Source: Blastococcus sp. LR1 (GTDB taxonomy: Bacteria > Actinomycetota > Actinomycetes > Mycobacteriales > Geodermatophilaceae). Taken from it: 64,000 bases of DNA. This document shows positions 27,859-35,781 of this stretch, one piece after another (position 1 is the stretch's first letter; each line of letters starts with the position of its first letter). The translations under genes and the position numbers were made by a program. Under the pieces are notes generated by a model. It did not search any database and was not told where the DNA came from. It worked only from the letters and a program-made list of their open reading frames with translations. Where the stretch lies: contig NZ_JAIUJY010000001.1 of assembly GCF_020166105.1 (NCBI RefSeq), positions 744,001 to 808,000 of the forward strand, read 5' to 3'.

Positions 27859-28222
27859 GGTCGGGAACCTCCTGGTCGGGGAGCGCCCCCGTGGTGGCGA
27901 GCAGGGTGCGGACGGACGAGGTGGTGGCATCCCACTGCTGGGCCCACTCGGCGAGTGCGGCGAGACCCGCGGCGGAGACGGAGTAGACCTTCCGCGGCGG
28001 TCCGCTGGGGCTGGGCTCGGACCGCTCCTCCACCAGCCCCTGCCGCCGGAGCCGGCCCATCAGGGGATAGACCGTGCCGTAGCCGATGCCTTCGACGCCG
28101 TGCTTCTCGAGGAGGACGACGAGGTCGTAGGCATGTGTGGGCGTACGGGCGAGCAGCGCCAGCAGGCAGGTGTCCAGCACCCCGCGGAGCAGCTGGGTGC
28201 GGCGGTCGGGATCCGGTGCCAT
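27845..28222 (-). CDS. PadR family transcriptional regulator
   Basis: 125 aa winged helix: LLRGVLDTCLLALLARTPTHAYDLVVLLEKHG, IGYGTVYPLMGRLRRQGLVEE, then the wing (PPRKVYSVSAAGLAALAEW). A short helix for dimerisation follows. ATG 28222 is preferred (a TTG nine bases upstream is possible); TACCTT lies 13 nt upstream on the coding strand, giving a leaderless start. It probably represses itself and the overlapping membrane gene. Confidence 0.9.
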   Translation of the reverse strand: MAPDPDRRTQLLRGVLDTCLLALLARTPTHAYDLVVLLEKHGVEGIGYGTVYPLMGRLRRQGLVEERSEPSPSGPPRKVYSVSAAGLAALAEWAQQWDATTSSVRTLLATTGALPDQEVPDHAHA

Positions 28223-28299
28223 GCGAGACAAGGTAGCGGAGCTATTCGGTGTTGCCTAGTAGTGACCGGCCTCGATCTTCGGCGGGTTAGCGTTCCGCG

Positions 28300-29058
28300 G
28301 TGCGCATCGCGGCGATCTCCGACGTCCACGGAAACCTGCCAGCTCTGGAGGCGGTCCTGGCCGACATCGCTACCCAGGGCGTCGACCTGGTGGTGAACCT
28401 GGGCGACCTGCTCTCCGGCGCGGTCCTCCCCAGGGCCACCGCGGACCGGCTGATGGAGCTCGACGTGCTCACCGTGGCCGGCAACCACGAGCGGCAGCTG
28501 CTCACGCTGCCCCGCGAGCGGATGGGCGCCTCCGACCGGCTGGCCCACGACACGATCGACGAGCGGCACCGCGCCTGGATGGCACGGCTCCCGCTCACCC
28601 TGGAGCCGGCCGACGGGGTGCTCGCCTTCCACGGCTCCCCCACCGACGACCTCGTCTACCTGCTGGAGACCGTCGACCCCGACGGCGCCCGCCCGGCGAC
28701 GGAGGCCGAGGTGCTCGATCGGCTCGGCTCGTCCGCCGGCGTCCCTCTCCTGCTGTGCGGCCACACCCACCTGCAGCGTGCGATGCGGCTGTCCACCGGC
28801 GCGCTGGTGCTCAACCCGGGGAGCGTGGGCTGGCCGGCGTACGACGACGACGCTCCGCATCCGCACGTGATGGAGGCGGGCACTCCGCATGCCCGCTACG
28901 CGATCGCCGACGACGCCGGCGGCAGCTGGGCCCATGAGTTCCGCGCCGTCGAGTACGACTGGGAAGCCGCCGCCGCGATCGCCGAGGGGAACGCGCGGCT
29001 CGACGTCGCGGACGCGTTGCGCACCGGCCGTGTCGACGACCGGCCCGCACCTCGCTGA
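28300..29058 (+). CDS. Metallophosphoesterase (YfcE/MJ0936-like)
   Basis: 252-aa calcineurin-like phosphoesterase. Metal ligands: AISDVHGNLPALEAVL (Asp, His), VNLGDLLSGAV (Asp), VAGNHERQLL (Asn-His), and LLLCGHTHLQRAM (His-x-His). LNPGSVGWPAYDDDAPH follows, as in the family. It hydrolyses phosphodiesters or phosphomonoesters; physiological substrate unknown. A GTG start sits 12 nt after TAGCGT (28288-28293), with no RBS: leaderless. Divergent from padR. Confidence 0.9.
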   Translation: MRIAAISDVHGNLPALEAVLADIATQGVDLVVNLGDLLSGAVLPRATADRLMELDVLTVAGNHERQLLTLPRERMGASDRLAHDTIDERHRAWMARLPLTLEPADGVLAFHGSPTDDLVYLLETVDPDGARPATEAEVLDRLGSSAGVPLLLCGHTHLQRAMRLSTGALVLNPGSVGWPAYDDDAPHPHVMEAGTPHARYAIADDAGGSWAHEFRAVEYDWEAAAAIAEGNARLDVADALRTGRVDDRPAPR

Positions 29059-29069
29059 GCCGACCCCGA

Positions 29070-29927
29070 TCAGCCGCGGAGCAGCTCCGCGAGCACGCCG
29101 ACGTCGGCCAGGTCGAGGTGCGGGCGCACTTCGGGCGGCAGCTCGGTGAACGACTCCGCGTGCCCGATCCCGGTGTGCACCGCCACCGCGAACGCCCCGC
29201 CGGCGTGCGCCATCGGCACCTCAAGCTCCGGGTCGTCCCCCACCACGGCGAGGTCCTCGGGCTCGAGCCCCAGCCGCCGCGCCGCCGTCCGCAAGGCGTC
29301 CAGCGACGGCTTCCCGACGACGGTCGCCTCGCGGCCGGTGATGTCGCGGACGACGGCGCTGATCGCCCGTGACGTCCCCAGCGAGCGCCCCTCCGCCGTC
29401 GCGAAGAACAGCGACTGGGAGGCGCTGTACATCGCGGCCCCGTCGAAGACGGCGAAGACGGCTGCCTCCAGCGCGTCGAAGGTCAGCTCCTGCCGGAACC
29501 AGCCGGCCATCACCGCGTCGCACGGCGTCCCCCGCAGCGGCGGCACCGTCTCGATGCCGGCCGCCTCCAGCGGCTCGGTGATCCCCTTGCCCCCGAGCAC
29601 CATCACGCGCTGGTACCCGCGCTCGACGAACACGTCCACCGCCGTCGACGACGGGGTCAGCACCTGCTCCTCGCGCACCGGCAGCCCGATGCCCTGCAGG
29701 ACGTCGGCGATCTGCTGCGGGGTCTTCACGGTGCCGTTGGTGTAGATGCAGAACCCCGTCCCCCGCTCAGCCAGCGTCTCCAGGAGCGCGGACGCGCCGG
29801 GCAGCGGGACCATGCCCTGGTTGTTGCGGTCGCCCATCACCAGCGTGCCGTCCATGTCGAGGACGACACCGTGGACCCGGCGCAGGCGGTTGAGAGCCGC
29901 GGGATCGGGGGCGGCGGAGTCAGGCAC
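29070..29927 (-). CDS. HAD-IIA phosphatase (NagD/4-nitrophenylphosphatase-like)
   Basis: 285 aa with the HAD motifs: GVVLDMDGTLVMGD (nucleophile Asp), FCIYTNGTVKTPQQ (motif II), KPSLDALRTAARRLGLEP (Lys) and VVGDDPELEVPMAHAGGAF (motif III Asp). A C2-type cap lies between. It dephosphorylates small phosphometabolites. Its GTG start overlaps the carboxyltransferase gene by 8 nt, so it is the last gene of the 7-gene minus-strand operon. That is notable because the operon also encodes a PEP-synthase-like phosphotransferase; a phosphatase could clear or process the phosphorylated intermediate (inference). Confidence 0.9.
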   Translation of the reverse strand: MPDSAAPDPAALNRLRRVHGVVLDMDGTLVMGDRNNQGMVPLPGASALLETLAERGTGFCIYTNGTVKTPQQIADVLQGIGLPVREEQVLTPSSTAVDVFVERGYQRVMVLGGKGITEPLEAAGIETVPPLRGTPCDAVMAGWFRQELTFDALEAAVFAVFDGAAMYSASQSLFFATAEGRSLGTSRAISAVVRDITGREATVVGKPSLDALRTAARRLGLEPEDLAVVGDDPELEVPMAHAGGAFAVAVHTGIGHAESFTELPPEVRPHLDLADVGVLAELLRG

Positions 29928-31401
29928 TGAGGGTCCCTTCGGAGGTGCGGCGCACGGAGAGCCGGAAGCCCGGCTTGGCGACGGAGAGGTCGTGCACGGA
30001 AGGGCGGGAGCCGAGCTGGCCCACCAGGTCGAGCACCGGAGCCAGACCTGCGTTGAAGTGCCGCGGCGCCGGGCCGGCGGCTCGCATGGCGTCGACCTGC
30101 TCCTCGGGCATGTGCGCCCGCAGCAGCAGTTCCTCGTCGCCCACCCCGGGCCACCGCTTCCGCAGTTCGGCAGGGGACGGCGGGGGCGGCTCGGCGGCGA
30201 GCTCGCGGGCCCGCGGCCGGTCGAGGATCCGGTCGAGGACGGCGGGGTCGATCGGCGCGGTCGGCCGGCCGAAGCTGCCCATCGCGTACCGGATGACCTG
30301 GTCCGGGACGTTCGCGTAGCGCTCCGCGCCGATCACGTTGAACAGCGCCTGCGAGACGACCATCTGCGGGAACGGCGTGACCATGATCGGGTGGCCCATC
30401 TCGGCGCGGACCCGGCCCACCTCCTCGATCAGGCTCTCGAAGCGGTCCTCCATGCCGATCTCGCGCAGCTGCCGCCTCGTCGTCGTCATCACGCCGCCGG
30501 CGATCTGGTGGTGCAGGAAGGCGGCGTCGAAGTCCTGCGGGCGGCCCGCCGGCAGCCCCTCGGCGACGGCGACGCCGTCGAAGAAGTCGCACACCAGGCC
30601 CAGCGCCCGGTCGTCGATCGCGACGGTGTGCCCCATCTCCCGGAGGTTGGCGACGGTGCGCCGCGCCTCGGGCAGGGAGGACCCGTTGCCCAGCGCCCCG
30701 CTGCCCACCTGCACGACCTCGACGCCGAGGTCCGGCGCCAGGGAGTAGGTGAGCGGCGAGAGCCCGATGGTGGCGTGCGAGTGCAGCTCCAGCGGCTTGC
30801 CCCCGAGCGCGGCCGTGATCGTGGGCAGCAGGGTGCGGGCCCGCTCGGCGGTGAGGATGCCGGCCGGGTCCTTGACGTAGGCGCGGTCGAAGTTCGCGTC
30901 GGCGGCGTACTGCGCGGCGATCCCGGCGTAGAACGCGTCGTCGTGGACCTCGCTGATCGTGAAGGTCAGCGCGCCGACGACCTCGTCGACGCCGGCCTGC
31001 TTCAGGCGGCGGGCGGTCTCGCGGGCGGCGTCCATGTCGTGCATCGGGTCCAGCACGACCACCCGGTCGATGCCGTTGACGACCAGCCGGTCGTAGACGA
31101 GCTGCATGGTCTCCGGGTGCGAGTTCTGCCAGCTGATGAAGCGGAACCCGGTGCCGATGAACTGCAGCTTCGTCGTCGGCATCGCCGCGCGGGTCAGCCG
31201 GATCCGCTCCCACGGGTCCTCCTGGTGCACCCGGACGGCGACCCCCATGGCGGTGCTGGAGAGGTAGTCCAGCGCCCGGAAGCCGACCCGCTCCAGCAGC
31301 GGTGCGGCCTGCACCACGTGTGCGGTGCGGAAGCCGGTGGCCCCCCACAGGCTCTGGTTGCCGTCACGCAGAGAGACGTCGACGAGCTGCACGTCGGCCA
31401 T
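29920..31401 (-). CDS. Biotin-dependent carboxyltransferase subunit (pyruvate carboxylase B / oxaloacetate decarboxylase alpha type)
   Basis: 493-aa TIM-barrel carboxyltransferase. Active-site elements of the pyruvate carboxylase CT domain are visible: VSLRDGNQSL with metal ligand D13, YVKDPAG with K177 (the carbamylated Lys position) and LELHSHATIGLSP with metal ligands H207 and H209. PMMVTPF-like PIMVTPFPQMVVSQALFNVI matches the conserved C-terminal CT block. It lacks a fused biotin domain; the carrier is encoded two genes upstream. It should transfer carboxyl from carboxybiotin to an enolate acceptor. With acetoacetate-CoA ligase in the operon, a methyl ketone acceptor is plausible in place of pyruvate. 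ATGA overlap with the biotin carboxylase gene. Confidence 0.85.
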   Translation of the reverse strand: MADVQLVDVSLRDGNQSLWGATGFRTAHVVQAAPLLERVGFRALDYLSSTAMGVAVRVHQEDPWERIRLTRAAMPTTKLQFIGTGFRFISWQNSHPETMQLVYDRLVVNGIDRVVVLDPMHDMDAARETARRLKQAGVDEVVGALTFTISEVHDDAFYAGIAAQYAADANFDRAYVKDPAGILTAERARTLLPTITAALGGKPLELHSHATIGLSPLTYSLAPDLGVEVVQVGSGALGNGSSLPEARRTVANLREMGHTVAIDDRALGLVCDFFDGVAVAEGLPAGRPQDFDAAFLHHQIAGGVMTTTRRQLREIGMEDRFESLIEEVGRVRAEMGHPIMVTPFPQMVVSQALFNVIGAERYANVPDQVIRYAMGSFGRPTAPIDPAVLDRILDRPRARELAAEPPPPSPAELRKRWPGVGDEELLLRAHMPEEQVDAMRAAGPAPRHFNAGLAPVLDLVGQLGSRPSVHDLSVAKPGFRLSVRRTSEGTLSA

Positions 31402-32765
31402 CAGCGGGCTCCCACCAGGTCGCGGGCGGACAGGAAGCGCTCGAAGAAGCCGGTGTCGACTCCCCCGGCGCGGAACTCGGCGTCGTCAAGCAACGCCCGG
31501 TGCACCGGCACCGTCGTCGTCACCCCGTCGATCCGCAGCAGGTCCAGCGCAGCCCGGGCGCGGGCCAGGGCGTCGTCGCGGTCGGTGCCGTGGACGATCA
31601 GCTTGGCCAGCAGCGAGTCGTAGAACGGCGGGACGACGGCGCCGCCCTGCACGTGGGTGTCCACGCGCAGGCCCTCCCCCACCGGGAGCACCACCCGGTC
31701 GATCCGGCCGGGCGACGGCCGGAAGCCGGCCGCGGCGTCCTCGGCGTTGATCCGGCACTCCACGGCGTGCCCGGTGAGGACGACGTCCTCCTGGCGCAGC
31801 CGCAGCGGCTGCCCCTCGGCGACGGCGAGCTGCTCGGCAACCAGATCGAGGCCGGTGATCATCTCCGTGACCGGGTGCTCCACCTGGATGCGGGCGTTCA
31901 TCTCCAGGAAGTAGAAGGTGTCCCGCACCCGGTCCACGAGGAGCTCGACAGTGCCCAGCCCGCGGTAGCCCAGGTGCGCGCACAGCCGCAGCGCGGCGTC
32001 GGCCATCTCGGCCCGCAGCCGGTCCGAGAGCAGTGGGGCGGGGGCCTCCTCGAACAGCTTCTGGTAGCGCCGCTGCACCGAGCAGTCGCGGTCGCCCAGC
32101 GCCACGGCCCGCGAGCCGTCGCCGAGCACCTGGATCTCGACGTGCCGGCCCGAGGAGACGTACCGCTCGAGGTATACGCGGGGGTCCCCGAAGGCGGCGG
32201 CTGCCTCGGAGACGGCGAGGTCGAGGGTGGACGCGAGGTCATCCGGCTCGCGGACCAGCTTCATGCCGCGGCCGCCACCGCCCCCGACCGCCTTGACCAG
32301 CAGCGGGTAGCCGACCTCCTCGGCCACCGAGCGGGCCTGGGTCAGATCGGCGGCCTCACCACCCGGCACCACCGGCAGCCCGGCGGCGACGGCGTGCGAG
32401 CGCGCGGTGAGCTTGTCCCCCACCGCCTCCAGCGACTCCGGGGTGGGCCCGACGAAGACGATGCCGACCGCGGCGCAGGCGCGCGCCAGCGACGGGTTCT
32501 CCGACAGGAAGCCGTAGCCGGGGTGCACGGCGTCGGCGCCGACCGACTGCGCCGCGCGCACCACGGCGGCCGGGTCGAGGTACGACGCCGAGGCCGCCGC
32601 CGGGCCGAGCCGCACCACGCGGTCGGCCAGCCGGGCGGGCAGCGAGTCGAGGTCGGCGTCGGAGGCGGCGAGCACCGACTCGATGCCCAGCCGCGCGCAG
32701 GTCCGGATCACCCGCGCGGCGATCTCCCCGCGGTTGGCGATCAGCAGCCGGCGGATGCGACTCAT
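31401..32765 (-). CDS. Biotin carboxylase subunit (AccC-type)
   Basis: 454-aa ATP-grasp enzyme that carboxylates biotin using ATP and bicarbonate. N-terminal LLIANRGEIAARVIRT, AVHPGYGFLSENP, the glycine loop LLVKAVGGGGGRGMKLV, RDCSVQRRYQKLFEEAPAP, FLEMNARIQVEHPVTE and GHAVECRINAED are all present, with no deletion. It is a stand-alone subunit, unlike the fused MCC alpha at 44750-46768. It is sandwiched between the BCCP gene (4-nt overlap) and the carboxyltransferase gene. Confidence 0.93.
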   Translation of the reverse strand: MSRIRRLLIANRGEIAARVIRTCARLGIESVLAASDADLDSLPARLADRVVRLGPAAASASYLDPAAVVRAAQSVGADAVHPGYGFLSENPSLARACAAVGIVFVGPTPESLEAVGDKLTARSHAVAAGLPVVPGGEAADLTQARSVAEEVGYPLLVKAVGGGGGRGMKLVREPDDLASTLDLAVSEAAAAFGDPRVYLERYVSSGRHVEIQVLGDGSRAVALGDRDCSVQRRYQKLFEEAPAPLLSDRLRAEMADAALRLCAHLGYRGLGTVELLVDRVRDTFYFLEMNARIQVEHPVTEMITGLDLVAEQLAVAEGQPLRLRQEDVVLTGHAVECRINAEDAAAGFRPSPGRIDRVVLPVGEGLRVDTHVQGGAVVPPFYDSLLAKLIVHGTDRDDALARARAALDLLRIDGVTTTVPVHRALLDDAEFRAGGVDTGFFERFLSARDLVGAR

Positions 32766-33226
32766 GCCGGCTCCACCACGCAGAGCACCGCGTCGGCGTC
32801 GGCGAACTCGCCGTTGCCGGTGCGGAACTCCACCACCGTCCCGCGGACGCCGGCGTGCACCGGCGTCATCATCTTCATGGTCTCGACGATGCCGACGACG
32901 GTCTCCTCGTCGACCGTGTCGCCGGCGTCGACGAACGGCGGGGAGCCCGGCTGAGGCGCCCGGTAGAAGGTGCCCAGCAGCGGCGGGTGCACCGCGACCA
33001 GGCCCTCCTCCACGGCGGCAGCCGGCGCGGCCACAGCGGCGGCGACCGGCTCCGCGCGCTGCTCGACGACGGGCGCACGAGTCACCTGCTGCTCCGCCGT
33101 CCACCCGGCCGCGCCCTCGCGCCGCACGGTCAGGGACAGGTCGGCGGTCTCCAGGTGCAGCTCGTCGAGACCGCTGGAGTCCAGCACCCGCAACACGTCG
33201 CGGACGTCGTCCGGCGTCAGGTGCAT
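32762..33226 (-). CDS. Biotin carboxyl carrier protein (AccB-type)
   Basis: 154 aa: an N-terminal helical segment (LTPDDVRDVLRVLDSSGLDELHLET), an Ala/Pro/Glu-rich flexible linker (about 50-75) and a biotinyl domain with TFYRAPQPGSPPFVDAGDTV and biotinylation motif VETMKMM (K118). The thumb region of AccB (between GTFYRAP and the MKM) is present. ATG 33226 is chosen; GTG 33235 would add VSG. It carries carboxybiotin between the biotin carboxylase and carboxyltransferase encoded next. Confidence 0.9.
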   Translation of the reverse strand: MHLTPDDVRDVLRVLDSSGLDELHLETADLSLTVRREGAAGWTAEQQVTRAPVVEQRAEPVAAAVAAPAAAVEEGLVAVHPPLLGTFYRAPQPGSPPFVDAGDTVDEETVVGIVETMKMMTPVHAGVRGTVVEFRTGNGEFADADAVLCVVEPA

Positions 33227-33231
33227 GCCGC

Positions 33232-33943
33232 TCACTTCCCCGTCGGGCGGGAACCGCCCAGCAGGTTCAGCACGTGGTCGAACGGCCGTGCCGTCGGGGC
33301 CTTCGCGGCCTTCCTGGCCGCGTCCTTCGCCGCCCACACCGTCTCCGGCCGGCTCTGCAGGAGGAAGACCTCGCCCGCATCATTGACCGCCCACTCGATG
33401 TCCTGCGGGCAGCCGTAGTGGGCCTCCACCCGGCGGGCCGTGGCCACGAGCTCGGCGATCTCCGCGTCGGAGATCGACGGACGGTCCCGCAGCTCCTCCG
33501 GCACGTCGTCCTCCACCACGCCGGCTCCGGACGGGTCCGGCCGGTGCCAGCGGGTCTTGGTCGCGACGTTCCGCTTCATCTCGCCGGTCACCTTGCTCAC
33601 CACGAACGAGTCGGGGGTGACGTCGCCGCTGACGACCGCCGAGCCGAGCCCCCAGCTCGGACTCCACCGCCGCGCGAATCTCGGCAGCACCCGCCGCGAG
33701 CCCCTCGGCATCGGCGGGGTCGAGCGCGGCCACCCGTTCCGGGATGGTCTGCCCGCCGACGGTGAGGTGCTCGACGGTCTGCCGGAAGGCCGCCGTCGTC
33801 ACGGAGAAGCCGATGGGCACCCGGATGCCGGCACGGAGCAGCTCGCCGAGGCTGGCGCCCTTGCCGCCGACGTCGGGGACGTCGCGCAAGCCGACCTCGG
33901 AGAAGTGCAGGACGGGGCGGGTCGTGGTCATGACGGATCCCAT
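33232..33943 (-). pseudogene. PEP-synthase-like ATP-binding subunit, internally deleted and frameshifted
   Basis: Two pieces in different frames. Codons from 33943 (ATGA overlap with the upstream gene) give the PPDK N-terminal start: VGGKGASLGELLRAGIRVPIGFSVTT ... AAEIRAAVESE. Near 33650-33660 homology jumps frame to SWGLGSAVVSGDVTPDSFVV and continues to LLQSRPETVW and the stop at 33232. The intervening RSSATAED / FAGQQ / VVVQRMV portion (roughly 110-140 residues in relatives) is missing. The ATP-grasp core is therefore lost. The junction has GAGCTGGG/GAGCTCGG-like short homology. It resembles phenylphosphate synthase subunit 2. A real deletion is likeliest; an assembly error cannot be excluded. 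Confidence 0.75.
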
Positions 33944-35751
33944 CAGCTCAGGACGGTGACGACGCCGCGGTCGCCGTCGACGCGCAGCCGGTCACCGGTG
34001 CGGATGCGGGCGGTGGCCGTGCCGGTGCCGACGACGGCGGGCATGCCGTACTCGCGGGCCACGATCGCGGCGTGGCTCATCGTGCCGCCGATGTCGGAGA
34101 CCGCCGCGGCGATCTTGCCGAAGACCGGGCCCCAGCTCGGGGCGGTGACCGGGCAGACGAGGATCTCGCCCTCGCGGATCTGGCCGATGTCGTTGACGTT
34201 GAGCAGCACGCGGGCGACGCCCTCGACGACGCCCGGGGAGGCCGCGTACCCGCGCACGGTCGACCCGTCGTCGTCATCGCTGCCGAGCCAGGACTCGATG
34301 GTGTCCTGGGTGATGCCCCAGAGCATCTTCACCGCGGGGTCGTTGAGCGCCTCGGGAACAGCGCCCAGCGCCGGCGGCGGGGACCAGCCCGACAGCGCCT
34401 CGACGATCCGCTTGCGCTCGGCGACGATCGGCTGCCAGTGGCGGGCGCCGAGCTCGGTGCCGCCGGAGGCCCAGGCCAGCATCACGTCGGCGAGCGCGTC
34501 CTCGACCTCGGTGTGCCGCAGGTGGAAGACGTCGTCGGCCTCGAGCAGGACGCCGCGCTCGGCCAGGAGAGCACCGAAGGCCCGGATCTTCTGGAAGAAG
34601 CGGGTCGTGAACCAGTGCTCGCAGTAGAACTTGTGCGACTCGATGTAGGGGAAGACCTGCCGGCAGAGGCCGAGCATCTGGTCGAAGGCGGCCTGCTCCT
34701 CCTCGGAGTCCAGCAGCGCGCGGTACTCGCCGGAGATGCGGTCACGCTCCTCGGCCAACCGCTCGGTGGGCCGGGTGAGGTCCTCACCGGCCGCGACCTG
34801 GTCGACGTAGCGCGGCAGCGCGGCGAAGGGCACGGTCAGGTCGTCGGCCCAGGACAGGTGGTGGTGGTAGAAGCCGTCACCGACGGAGACGTTGAACCAC
34901 GGGTCCTTCGCCGCCTCCAGCGCGGCCAGCCAGCGGGCCCCGGGCTCCCCGCGCTCGGCCAGGGCGGAGAGCACCTTGGCCGGGTCGCTGCCCTCGACGA
35001 AGAGGTCGGCGAGGTCCAGGTCCACCGCCAGCGCCGCCAGCTTCTTCAGCTCGTCGTCCGGCCGGTACATGGTGACATCCATGCCGGCGACCATCCGGGC
35101 CACCATCTGGTCGCCCATCTCCGGGAACACCTGCTTGCAGAACTCGAAGAAGACGACGTAGGCGCCGTAGCCGAGCATCAGCAGCTCGGTGTGGTGGTGC
35201 CACATCTTCGAATACAGGTCGATGCAGCGGTGGAACCGCTCGCGGAGGAAGTGGTTGGACGCGAAGCCGCGGCCGCTGGTGATCACCTCGATCGGGTCGA
35301 GGTCGCCGAGCTCGGGCACCTCGACGGCCTCGATGTCGGCGATCAACGCCTCGATGCGCTGCTGCCACTCGCCGTAGATGCGGTCCCAGTTGCCGTAGTA
35401 GTGGCCGGCCCGCTCCTGGAAGTCGGCCAGCCGGCGCCCCTGCTCGGCCTCGTCGAGCACCGGGTTGGCGGTGATGTAGACCCGCCCGTGGATGATCCGG
35501 TACTCGATGCCCATCGTCGTCGGGAACGAGAACAGCCGGGCGGTGTTCGCCCCGATCGCGGTGTAGGGGATCTCCGAGGTGATCCCGTCGAAGGCGGGCA
35601 CGACCTCGGGGAAGTGCATCGAATTGTAGAACCAGAACCGCTGGTCGTCCTCCGGCTGGAAGCGCGAGAAGTACGGGTACATCGACTCCCACCCCTCGGC
35701 GCCCGCGACGGGCTCCAGCTGGGACGGCAGGGGGAACGAACGCTCGGTCAT
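33943..35751 (-). CDS. PEP-utilizing phosphotransferase subunit (phenylphosphate synthase alpha / PEP synthase-like)
   Basis: 602 aa, corresponding to the central and mobile phosphohistidine domains of PEP synthase without the ATP-binding half. The swivelling domain ends the protein: GYAASPGVVEGVARVLLN, CPVTAPSWGPVFGKIAAAV, GGTMSHAAIVAREYGMPAVVGT with catalytic H560. The first 480 residues are a long helical domain rich in aromatic/His residues (YSKMWHHHTELLMLGYG, FYHHHLSWADD, HKFYCEHWFTTRFFQKIRAFG), probably the substrate-binding part. Split enzymes of this kind phosphorylate phenol or similar hydroxyl/enol groups with ATP. The partner subunit gene is the adjacent pseudogene. Confidence 0.82.
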   Translation of the reverse strand: MTERSFPLPSQLEPVAGAEGWESMYPYFSRFQPEDDQRFWFYNSMHFPEVVPAFDGITSEIPYTAIGANTARLFSFPTTMGIEYRIIHGRVYITANPVLDEAEQGRRLADFQERAGHYYGNWDRIYGEWQQRIEALIADIEAVEVPELGDLDPIEVITSGRGFASNHFLRERFHRCIDLYSKMWHHHTELLMLGYGAYVVFFEFCKQVFPEMGDQMVARMVAGMDVTMYRPDDELKKLAALAVDLDLADLFVEGSDPAKVLSALAERGEPGARWLAALEAAKDPWFNVSVGDGFYHHHLSWADDLTVPFAALPRYVDQVAAGEDLTRPTERLAEERDRISGEYRALLDSEEEQAAFDQMLGLCRQVFPYIESHKFYCEHWFTTRFFQKIRAFGALLAERGVLLEADDVFHLRHTEVEDALADVMLAWASGGTELGARHWQPIVAERKRIVEALSGWSPPPALGAVPEALNDPAVKMLWGITQDTIESWLGSDDDDGSTVRGYAASPGVVEGVARVLLNVNDIGQIREGEILVCPVTAPSWGPVFGKIAAAVSDIGGTMSHAAIVAREYGMPAVVGTGTATARIRTGDRLRVDGDRGVVTVLS

Positions 35752-35781
35752 GGCTGGTTCCTCTTCAGGCGGTGGATGAGG

